Source: JBBROS01 sp963792675
GTDB lineage: Bacteria; Pseudomonadota; Alphaproteobacteria; Acetobacterales; Acetobacteraceae
DNA length: 64,000 nt
Assembly: GCA_963792675.1 (NCBI GenBank)
Contig: CAWBWT010000002.1
Coordinates: forward strand, 3,100,001 to 3,164,000
Direction: 5' to 3'
Part shown: piece by piece, positions 38,414 to 45,682 of the stretch
Numbering within the stretch: the stretch's first letter is position 1
How the letters are laid out: each line of letters begins with the position of its first letter
Made by a program: the position numbers and the translations under genes
The notes under the pieces: model-generated
The model's database searches: none
Told to the model about the DNA's origin: nothing
The model's input: only the letters and a program-made list of their open reading frames with translations

Positions 38414-38850
38414 ACGCCGTCGCGGTGACGATCTTGCTGATCGAAGACGATCCCGGCCATGCGCGGCTGATCGAAAAGAACGTCCGTCGCGCCGGGGTCA
38501 ACAATGATATCGTGCCGTTCACGGACGGCACCTCCGCCGTCGATTATCTGTTCGCGCGGGATGCGGCCGGACGCCGCACCGCGCGCAACTCGCTGCTGGT
38601 GCTGCTGGACCTCAACCTGCCCGACATGAGTGGGATCGACATCTTGCGCCGTATCAAGGAGGACGAGCATCTGAAGCGGGTACCGGTGGTCGTGCTGACC
38701 ACGACCGACGACAAGGTGGAGATCCAACGCTGCTACGACCTCGGCTGCAACGTCTACATCACCAAGCCGGTCGACTATGAAGGGTTCGCGACCGCGATCC
38801 GCCAGCTCGGCCTGTTCCTGTCGGTGATGCAGGTGCCCGAACCGTCCTGA
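38410..38850 (+). CDS. Single-domain response regulator (Rcp1/CheY-like)
   Basis: This 146-residue receiver has no output domain. The acidic pair is in LLIEDDPGHARLIEKN, the phospho-aspartate in LLDLNLPDMSGIDIL, the conserved threonine in VVVLTTTDD, and the lysine in YITKPVDYEGF. Its sequence type resembles Rcp1-like regulators paired with CHASE3 or phytochrome kinases. It overlaps the kinase gene by 4 nt and is followed after 4 nt by a second receiver-kinase, so phosphorelay to that protein is plausible. Confidence 0.92.
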   Translation: MNAVAVTILLIEDDPGHARLIEKNVRRAGVNNDIVPFTDGTSAVDYLFARDAAGRRTARNSLLVLLDLNLPDMSGIDILRRIKEDEHLKRVPVVVLTTTDDKVEIQRCYDLGCNVYITKPVDYEGFATAIRQLGLFLSVMQVPEPS

Positions 38851-38854
38851 ACGC

Positions 38855-39955
38855 ATGCCGCCCGACGCACCCGCACCCAGCCTCTTGCCGGTCGGCGACG
38901 CGGCGCCGCTTCGGCTGCTCTACATCGACGACGACCGTGGCGCCGGCCGGCTGGTGCAGCGCCGGATGCAGCGGGCCGGATGCAGGGTGACGGTCGTGGC
39001 GAGCGGCGCCGAAGGCGTTGCCCGCGCCGCCGCCGAACCGTTCGACGTCATCGCGCTCGACTATTACATGCCGGGCCGCGACGGGCTGGACGTGCTGTCC
39101 GACCTGCGTGCGCTGCCCGACCCGGCGCCGGTGGTGTTCGTCACCGCCGCCGAGGAGCCGCGCGTGGCGGTCGCCGCCTTAAAGCAGGGAGCGGCCGATT
39201 TCGTCGTCAAGGATGTCGGCGGCGCCTACCTCGAGCTGCTCGAGCCGACCTTGCGCCAGGCGGTCGCCGCAGCTCACGACCGGCGCGCCCGCGAAGCCGC
39301 CGAGCGCGAGCTGCGGGAAGGCCGGGACCGGCTGGAACGGCTGGCGGCGCAACAGGCCGTGCTGCTGAGGGAAGTCAACCACCGGGTCGCCAACAGCCTG
39401 CAGCTGATCAGCTCGATGATCACCTTGCAAGCGCGCCGGCTCGGCGCCGGCGAGGCCGGCGACCTGCTGCGCCGCGCCGCCGAGCGGGTCGACGCGGTGG
39501 CGCTGATCCATCGGCGCCTCTACACGTCCAACGACGTCGAGTTCGTCGAGATGCACACCTATCTCGACGGCCTGGTCGCCGAGTTCCGGCGGGCGCTGGA
39601 GGCCGATGGCGGCATCACCCGCATCGAGCTGCGCGCCGAGCCGATCCGGGTAGAAACCGACCGCGCGGTCTCGATGGGGCTGATCGTCAACGAGCTCGTC
39701 ACCAACGCATTGAAATACGCCTATCGCGGGCGCGAGCCGGGCGCGGTGCGGGTTTGGCTGACGCCGGGTGCCGATGGCGGGCTGCGCCTCGGTGTCGAGG
39801 ACGACGGCGTCGGTTTGCCGCCGGAGTTGCGTCCGGCCCAGGGCACCGGCGTCGGCGGGATGATCGTCGCCGCCATGGCGGGCACCCTGCGCGCCACCAT
39901 AACGCACGATCCGGATTGGAGCGGAACCCGCTTCGTTCTCGACGTGCCGGGGTAG
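38855..39955 (+). CDS. Receiver-histidine kinase hybrid (HisKA_2/HWE type)
   Basis: In this 366-residue soluble protein an N-terminal receiver (LLYIDDDRGAGRLV, aspartate in VIALDYYMPGRDG, lysine in FVVKDVGG) precedes a kinase. The acceptor region is LLREVNHRVANSLQLISSMI, the HisKA_2 signature. HATPase follows with GLIVNELVTNALKYAYRG and VEDDGVGLP. Such kinases often phosphorylate single-domain regulators or PhyR-type general stress regulators in alphaproteobacteria. Its output is not in the window. Confidence 0.9.
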   Translation: MPPDAPAPSLLPVGDAAPLRLLYIDDDRGAGRLVQRRMQRAGCRVTVVASGAEGVARAAAEPFDVIALDYYMPGRDGLDVLSDLRALPDPAPVVFVTAAEEPRVAVAALKQGAADFVVKDVGGAYLELLEPTLRQAVAAAHDRRAREAAERELREGRDRLERLAAQQAVLLREVNHRVANSLQLISSMITLQARRLGAGEAGDLLRRAAERVDAVALIHRRLYTSNDVEFVEMHTYLDGLVAEFRRALEADGGITRIELRAEPIRVETDRAVSMGLIVNELVTNALKYAYRGREPGAVRVWLTPGADGGLRLGVEDDGVGLPPELRPAQGTGVGGMIVAAMAGTLRATITHDPDWSGTRFVLDVPG

Positions 39956-40049
39956 CAGTTCACCCTCGCCGACATCTTGGCAAACGTTTCGACAGTTCGC
40001 ACAATCCTCGGCAAGGCGCCGCAAAGGCGCCATCGATCGGGGGTCATCG

Positions 40050-42131
40050 ATGCACGTCCATCCGCGCCAATTGCTCGTCTCGCTTGCCGCAGCCGCACTG
40101 CTGTCCGCCGCCCCGGCCGCGGCCGAGGATCGGGAAGAGCGGGAGCTGTTGGAGGTGCTGGCGTCCACCGCCGTCCGCACGGTCTATGACGGCGACAAGG
40201 ACGACCTGCTGACCGCAGGGCTCGGCGCGGCCGGGCTGCAGAGCCTGCAGCCCCCATTGGTGAGCAAGACGCCGACGGCTGCCGAACTGCGCCGCTTGGC
40301 CATCTACAACAACTACCGGGCGCTCGTGGACACCACGACGGCCGGCGGCTACGGCTTGTTCTGGGGCCCGACCGCGGCCGCCACCGGCACCCTGTTCAGC
40401 AAGGACGGCAGGGTCGCCGGGACCGAGGTGCTGGCCTACGCCACGGGCGAGGACGGCAGCCGCAAGGTTACGGTCATGGTGCAGATCCCCGCTTCCTACG
40501 ACCCGGAGCATGGCTGCATCGTCGCCGCCCCGTCCTCCGGCTCACGCGGGATCTACGGCGCCATCGCGACCGCCGGCGAATGGGGCCTGAAGCATGGCTG
40601 TGCCGTCGCCTACACCGACAAGGGCAGCGGCACCGGCTTCCACGATCTCCATGGCAACACGGTCGACCTCCTGCGCGGCGAACCCGCCGACGCCGACGCC
40701 GCCGGGGCGAACTCCGAGTTCAGCGCACCGATCACCGCGGCCCAGCGTGCGGCATACAACTCCGCGTTTCCTTATCGTTTCGCTACCAAGCACGCCCACT
40801 CCCAGGTGAATCCGGAGCGGGATTGGGGCCAGGATGTGCTGGTCTCGATCAAGTTCGCCTTTGCGCAACTCGATCGCCAACACGGCGGCTCCGGCCAGCA
40901 CCGGCGCGTCCGCCGCGACAACACGGTGGTGATCGCCTCCAGCGTTTCGAACGGAGGCGGCGCCTCGCTGCGGGCCGCCGAGCAGGACCGCGAGCACCTG
41001 ATCGACGGCGTGGCCGTCAGCGAACCCAACGTCAACCCCGTGTTCGAAGGCAGCTTCACCATCAACCAGGCCGGCCGGCCGCCGCTGGCCCGTCATAGCC
41101 GGACGCTGATCGACTACGTCACGCTGGAGAACGTCTACGAGGGCTGCGCCGCCGCCGGCTACACCCTGGCGCAGGCTCCGCTCAACCTCGCGCCCAGCCC
41201 GGCGCGTTGCGCCAGCCTGCATGACGCGGGCCTGCTGCTTGCGCCCGACCTGGCGGGCCAGGCGGCCGAGGCACAGAAGATCCTGAACGATTTCGGCATC
41301 CTTCCGGAGCAGAACCTGCTTCAGCCGGTGCTGTGGTTTTCCTATGTGCCGCAGTCGATCGCGATGACCTACGCCAACGCCTACGGCCATTTCAGCGTGC
41401 TCGACAACCTGTGCGGCTACAGCTTCGCCGCGGTGGACGCGAACAAGCAGCCGGCCCCGTTGGCCGACGCCGCCCGCGACGTGCTGTTCGGCACCAGCAA
41501 CGGCATCCCGCCCACCGGTGGCCTGCAGCTGATCAACAACGCCGTCAACCAGGAAGACCGCGCCTCCAGCGCCGATCAAAACCTAGCGGGGGCGCTCTGC
41601 CTGCGCTCGCTGGCGACCGGCAAAGACGCCGTGACCGGTGCTCCGCTCGCCGGCGCCCGCGCCCTCCAGGCGCTGCGCATCCAGCAAGGCGTGCGCGAGA
41701 TCCGCGCCACCGGGGACCTCCACGGCGTGCCCGCCGTCGTGGTCACCGGCCGCGGCGACGACATCCTGCCGCCGAACTTCGCTTCGCGCGCCTATTACGG
41801 TCTGAACCAGCGCGTCGAGGGCCGCCGCAGCCCGCTGCGCTACTACGAGGTCACGAACGCGCAGCACCTCGACAACATCATCCCCTTGCCGGGATTCGAC
41901 ACGACCCTCGTGCCGCTGCACCGCTACTTCGTGCAGGCGATGGACCTGATGTACGCCCATCTCGTCCACGGCACGCCGTTGCCGCCGAGCCAAGTGGTGC
42001 ACACGACGCCGCGCGGCGGCACAGCGGGCGCGGCGCCGGTTCTCACATCGAGCAACGTGCCCCCGATCACCGCCGCACCGGGCGCCGCCGCGATCACCTT
42101 TGCCAACGGCGCCGTCAACATTCCCGACTGA
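40050..42131 (+). CDS. D-(-)-3-hydroxybutyrate oligomer hydrolase family protein
   Basis: This 693-residue protein has a cleavable Sec signal (about residues 1-26, AAAALLSAAPAAA). It then matches the 3HBOH family through HGCIVAAPSSGSRGIYGAI, WGLKHGCAVAYTDKG and VVIASSVSNGGGASLRAAEQD, the last probably holding the nucleophile serine. Members cleave hydroxybutyrate oligomers from PHB breakdown, outside the cytoplasm. No phaC or phaZ is nearby. It is convergent with the retropepsin-like gene. Confidence 0.85.
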   Translation: MHVHPRQLLVSLAAAALLSAAPAAAEDREERELLEVLASTAVRTVYDGDKDDLLTAGLGAAGLQSLQPPLVSKTPTAAELRRLAIYNNYRALVDTTTAGGYGLFWGPTAAATGTLFSKDGRVAGTEVLAYATGEDGSRKVTVMVQIPASYDPEHGCIVAAPSSGSRGIYGAIATAGEWGLKHGCAVAYTDKGSGTGFHDLHGNTVDLLRGEPADADAAGANSEFSAPITAAQRAAYNSAFPYRFATKHAHSQVNPERDWGQDVLVSIKFAFAQLDRQHGGSGQHRRVRRDNTVVIASSVSNGGGASLRAAEQDREHLIDGVAVSEPNVNPVFEGSFTINQAGRPPLARHSRTLIDYVTLENVYEGCAAAGYTLAQAPLNLAPSPARCASLHDAGLLLAPDLAGQAAEAQKILNDFGILPEQNLLQPVLWFSYVPQSIAMTYANAYGHFSVLDNLCGYSFAAVDANKQPAPLADAARDVLFGTSNGIPPTGGLQLINNAVNQEDRASSADQNLAGALCLRSLATGKDAVTGAPLAGARALQALRIQQGVREIRATGDLHGVPAVVVTGRGDDILPPNFASRAYYGLNQRVEGRRSPLRYYEVTNAQHLDNIIPLPGFDTTLVPLHRYFVQAMDLMYAHLVHGTPLPPSQVVHTTPRGGTAGAAPVLTSSNVPPITAAPGAAAITFANGAVNIPD

Positions 42132-42138
42132 GCCGACC

Positions 42139-42154
42139 CCGGGGTAGGCCCCGG
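42139..42154. terminator. Hairpin between convergent genes
   Basis: CCGGGG and CCCCGG form a 6-bp stem with a TAGG loop in the 25-nt space between two convergent stops. No clear T tract follows on either strand, so a bidirectional terminator role is tentative. Confidence 0.35.
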
Positions 42155-42156
42155 CG

Positions 42157-43038
42157 CTATTCCGAAGCCACGAACACTTGGCCGAGGCGGAACGAGAACC
42201 ACACCCGCCTCGTGCCGAGGTAGTCCTCGCCGATCAGCATGTCGCCGGCAAAGGGCGGCAAGTCGGCGATCGTCAGCCGCGGATTGTCGATCACGTCGTC
42301 GCCAATCCGCAGACGCTTGAACCGGGTCTGCTGGATGACGATCCCATCCGGGTTGACCGACTGACCACGCAGCCGCGGCAGCGCCGCGATCGCCCGGGGC
42401 CGCAGCCCGGTATCGGCGGCGGCCCCCAGCGACAGGGTGGACAGCGAGGCGCCGCTGTCCAGCAGCCCGCGCAACTTCTGGCCATCCACCTCGATCGGCA
42501 CGATCAGGTGCCCGGAGCCGGGCTGCACCTGCACCGCCAGCCGCACCGACGGGACCGCCCAGTTCGGCGCCGCGGTCAGGCAGGACCGGGCGCGGTAGAA
42601 AGCCACCCGGCGGTGCGGCACGTCCAGATTCATCTCGTAGTCGACGAGCAGGTCGATGCCGAGCAGGCCGTCGAGCGGCGGCGCCGGGCTGTTCGATGTC
42701 AGCACCGGCACCCGTCCGAGTTGGATCGGCCCGAGCGAAACCTGGTCCAGCACCGCCCCGCCCAAAGCGGCGACGCCGCCGGCGCCGCGCACCTGCTCTC
42801 GTCCCTCGGTCTCGGTAACCCCGAGCCGCCGCGCCGCCGCCCGGGTCAGCACGCTGCGATTCGCGCCGGTGTCGAGCACGAACGCCGCCGGGCGGCCATT
42901 GATCTCGACCCCGACGATGGGCACGTTGAAGGCGACGACGACCGGCAGCTCGGCCAGCTTCTCCAGGCGGCAGGCGCCGTCGGACCCGGCCGCGCAGGCG
43001 GACAACAACAGCAGCAACGGGATCATGAGCGCTCGCAT
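42157..43038 (-). CDS. Retropepsin-like aspartic protease, lipoprotein
   Basis: This 293-residue protein carries two retropepsin-like modules in one chain. Each has its own active-site motif: FVLDTGANRSVL in the first half and GLLDSGASLSTL in the second. Both have a following hydrophobic flap-like segment. The N-terminus (MRALMIPLLLLLSAC) is a lipoprotein signal with Cys15. The start ATG 43038 lies 11 nt from the divergent queG start. The substrate is unknown. Internal duplication would let a monomer act without dimerising. Confidence 0.8.
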   Translation of the reverse strand: MRALMIPLLLLLSACAAGSDGACRLEKLAELPVVVAFNVPIVGVEINGRPAAFVLDTGANRSVLTRAAARRLGVTETEGREQVRGAGGVAALGGAVLDQVSLGPIQLGRVPVLTSNSPAPPLDGLLGIDLLVDYEMNLDVPHRRVAFYRARSCLTAAPNWAVPSVRLAVQVQPGSGHLIVPIEVDGQKLRGLLDSGASLSTLSLGAAADTGLRPRAIAALPRLRGQSVNPDGIVIQQTRFKRLRIGDDVIDNPRLTIADLPPFAGDMLIGEDYLGTRRVWFSFRLGQVFVASE

Positions 43039-43048
43039 GCCGCCCACC

Positions 43049-44107
43049 ATGGCCGTGGCCGGGAACGCCGCCAAGGCCGCCATCCGCGACAAGGCTCTGG
43101 CACTCGGCTTCCATGCGGTCGGATTCGCACCGGCCGCGCTTGCGCCCGAGGCCGGCGAGCGCCTGGCGGCGTTCCTGGCCGCCGGGCAGCATGGCGAGAT
43201 GGGGTGGCTTGCCGAACGGGCCGCCGAACGGGCGCAGCCCGCTTCGTTGTGGCCGGACGCGCGCAGCGTGATCTGCCTCGGATTATGCTACGCGCCCGAC
43301 GACGACCCGCTGGCGGTGCTGTCCCGGCCGGACCGCGGCGGCATCTCCGTTTATGCCCGCAACCGCGACTACCACGACGTGATGAAGGGCATGCTGAAGC
43401 ACCTCGCGGCCTTTGTCGCGAGCCGTTTCGGGCCGGCCGTCAAGGTGTTCGTGGACACCGCTCCGGTGATGGAGAAGCCGCTGGCGCAGCGCGCGGGCCT
43501 GGGCTGGCCGGGCAAGCACACCAACCTCGTGTCCCGCCGGCACGGCTCTTGGCTGCTGCTCGGCGAGGTCATGACCAGCCTCGCGCTCCAGCCTGACCCG
43601 GACCATCCCGACCGTTGCGGCTCCTGCTCGCGCTGCCTGCAAGCGTGCCCGACCGACGCGTTCCCGGCGCCATACCGGCTGGATGCGACCCGCTGCATCT
43701 CGTATCTGACGATCGAGCACGCCGGCCCGATCCCCATCGAGCTGCGGCCGGCGATGGGCAACCGGATCTATGGCTGCGACGACTGCCTTGCGGTGTGTCC
43801 CTGGAACCGCTTCGCCGAGGCCGCCGCGTCCCACCCGAAGCTCCGCGCCCGCGACGATCTGCGGGCGCCGCGCCTGGCCGAGCTCGTGTCCCTCGACGAT
43901 GCCGGGTTCCGCGCGATGTTCGCCGGCGGCCCGGTCAAGCGGATCGGCCGCAACCGGTTCGTGCGCAACGTGCTGATCGCCATCGGCAATGCCGCCGACC
44001 CGTCGCTGCTGTCGGCGGCGGCACGCTTGCAGGGCGATCCCGACCCGGTGGTGGCGGAGGCCGCGCGTTGGGCGGTCGGGCGGCTGCAGGGCACCGATCA
44101 ATCTTGA
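43049..44107 (+). CDS. queG: Epoxyqueuosine reductase QueG
   Basis: This 352-residue cobalamin and Fe-S enzyme makes queuosine in tRNA from epoxyqueuosine. Two [4Fe-4S] motifs are visible, CGSCSRCLQACPTDAF and CDDCLAVCPWNRF. The N-terminal cobalamin-binding half has VDTAPVMEKPLAQRAGLGW. ATG 43049 (MAVAGNAAKAA) is preferred. ATG 43025 and 43037 are in frame but overlap the divergent lipoprotein start region. Confidence 0.94.
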   Translation: MAVAGNAAKAAIRDKALALGFHAVGFAPAALAPEAGERLAAFLAAGQHGEMGWLAERAAERAQPASLWPDARSVICLGLCYAPDDDPLAVLSRPDRGGISVYARNRDYHDVMKGMLKHLAAFVASRFGPAVKVFVDTAPVMEKPLAQRAGLGWPGKHTNLVSRRHGSWLLLGEVMTSLALQPDPDHPDRCGSCSRCLQACPTDAFPAPYRLDATRCISYLTIEHAGPIPIELRPAMGNRIYGCDDCLAVCPWNRFAEAAASHPKLRARDDLRAPRLAELVSLDDAGFRAMFAGGPVKRIGRNRFVRNVLIAIGNAADPSLLSAAARLQGDPDPVVAEAARWAVGRLQGTDQS

Positions 44108-44183
44108 GACGAGGGCCGGTGCCGGGCGGGCCTATCGCTGCCACATTTGCTGGTTAAGCGGCCGAGGTCCGAGGAGCGTCCCG

Positions 44184-45227
44184 ATGTGCCGAACCCTGCT
44201 TGCCACGGCCTTTCTGGTCGCCGGCCTCATCCTCGCCCGCCCGAGCACGGCGCAGACCTGGCTGTTTGAAAGCGCCCACGCCATCCCGAGCGGCGACACC
44301 GGCTGGAACGGCATGGCGCTCGACCCGTCCGGCTCGCGGCTGTTCATCGCCCGCCGCTCCGATGGGCTGACGGTGTGGGATACGAGCACGCACCACGCGG
44401 CAACGGTCGAGAACAGCGCCGGAGCCAGCGCCGTGGTGCTGGCTCCGGCTGCCGACAGGGGCTATGCGGCGATGAGCGACGGCTCCGTGCTGGCGTTTGC
44501 GCTCGGCACGCTGAAGCCGGTGTCGCGCAGCGATGCCGGCGCAGGCGAGTTCGCCACCGGCTTCTTCGAGCCCGCGCAGAATCGGGTGCACTTCATCTCC
44601 GCCGGCGGCGCCGAGAAAACGGTCTGGGTCACGCTCGACGCCGCGACCGGCGCCACGGTCGGCCGCACCGAATTCAACAGCCGCCAGATGGATCGGCCGG
44701 CCAGCGATGGCCGGGGCGCCGTGTTCGCGCCGATGCGCGACAAGGCGCTGCTGCAGCAGCTCGACGCCAAGGACCTGTCCCTGCAGAAGACCTGGAAGCT
44801 CGGCGATTGCACCCAGCCGGTCGCGGTGGAATGGGACCCGGCGGCCGAACGGGTGCTGGTCGCCTGCCGCGGCGACAAGCCGGTATTCGTGGCGCTGAAC
44901 CCGGCCACCGGCGTCGTCGCCACTATCCCGATCGGCCGCGGCGTCGACGGCCTCGCGGTCGATGACCGGCGCCATCTGATCGTCACCGCCAATGGCGGCG
45001 ACGGCACCCTCAGCATCATCCGCCAGGACACCCCCGACGCCTACGCGCCCGTCGAAACGATCGCCACCATGCCGATGGCACGGCTGCTGCAGGTCGACCC
45101 CGCCAGCAGCCGCCTGTTCACGGTGTCGGCGACCTTCACCCAGTTCGCAACCGGCGCCGAGGGCAAGGCGCCGGCCGTGTTCTACCACCCCGACAGCTTC
45201 ACGATCCTGGCGTTCCGCCCGAAATAG
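44184..45227 (+). CDS. Secreted YVTN/YncE-type beta-propeller protein
   Basis: This 347-residue protein has a Sec signal (about 1-23, ending PSTAQ). Repeating blades follow, with motifs such as GMALDPSGSRLFIARR, VLAPAADRGYAAMSDG and GVDGLAVDDRRHLIVTANGGDG. GAGGAG-type Shine-Dalgarno sequence (GAGGAG at about 44171) fits ATG 44184. No catalytic residues are evident; a binding or scaffold role is likely. It may be cotranscribed with the next two small genes. Confidence 0.78.
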   Translation: MCRTLLATAFLVAGLILARPSTAQTWLFESAHAIPSGDTGWNGMALDPSGSRLFIARRSDGLTVWDTSTHHAATVENSAGASAVVLAPAADRGYAAMSDGSVLAFALGTLKPVSRSDAGAGEFATGFFEPAQNRVHFISAGGAEKTVWVTLDAATGATVGRTEFNSRQMDRPASDGRGAVFAPMRDKALLQQLDAKDLSLQKTWKLGDCTQPVAVEWDPAAERVLVACRGDKPVFVALNPATGVVATIPIGRGVDGLAVDDRRHLIVTANGGDGTLSIIRQDTPDAYAPVETIATMPMARLLQVDPASSRLFTVSATFTQFATGAEGKAPAVFYHPDSFTILAFRPK

Positions 45228-45235
45228 GCCGGGCG

Positions 45236-45478
45236 TTGCTGGTCAAGCGTAGTTTCAGCCTGTCCGGCCACCGAACCAGCGTGGCACTCGAGGCGCCGTT
45301 CTGGGACGTGCTGACGACCATGGCAGCCCGGCAGGGTCGCGCACTCGGCGCCTTGGTCGCGGAGATCGATGCCGCGCGGGCACCGGGCGACCCGCTCGCG
45401 TCGAAGCTGCGCATCATGGCATTGCAGTCGGCGTTAACGGAATCGCAAGGAAAAGCGGGCAAACCTGAGCCCCGGTGA
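45236..45478 (+). CDS. Ribbon-helix-helix domain protein
   Basis: This 80-residue protein shows the RHH_4-type pattern SFSLSGHRTSVALEAPFWDVLTTMAARQGRAL, the strand-helix-helix DNA-binding plan. The start is a TTG at 45236 (LVKRSFSLSG); the 8-nt gap to the previous stop suggests an operon. It could be a small repressor or an antitoxin-like protein, but no toxin gene is next to it. Confidence 0.72.
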   Translation: MLVKRSFSLSGHRTSVALEAPFWDVLTTMAARQGRALGALVAEIDAARAPGDPLASKLRIMALQSALTESQGKAGKPEPR

Positions 45479-45506
45479 AAACCACCGGATCGCCAGGAGA
45501 AAACCC

Positions 45507-45671
45507 TTGAAGTACGCATTTACCCCCGCCCCGACCGTCAGCCCCTTGGTGCTCGCCGATCGTCTGCTGACCCTGGCGCAGGACGCCGACCGGGCCGGCT
45601 ACGCCGAAACGGCGTCGCACCTGGTGCAGGTGATGTATTCCGTCCTCGAAACGCCGTATCGCCGGGCCTGA
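45507..45671 (+). CDS. 54-residue conserved-looking small protein
   Basis: A TTG at 45507 preceded by AGGAG (45495-45499, 7 nt spacing) opens a 54-residue frame (MKYAFTPAPTVSPLVLADRL start). It continues with an amphipathic helix and LVQVMYSVLETPYRRA at the end. It follows the ribbon-helix-helix gene by 28 nt on the same strand. The strong ribosome-binding site and protein-like composition make it credible. I do not recognise a family. Confidence 0.6.
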   Translation: MKYAFTPAPTVSPLVLADRLLTLAQDADRAGYAETASHLVQVMYSVLETPYRRA

Positions 45672-45682
45672 GCGGCGCAGTG

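Noticed and set aside
40542..41579. Long minus-strand open frame antisense to the hydrolase gene
   Set aside because: It is a shadow caused by high GC; the plus strand encodes a clear family match.
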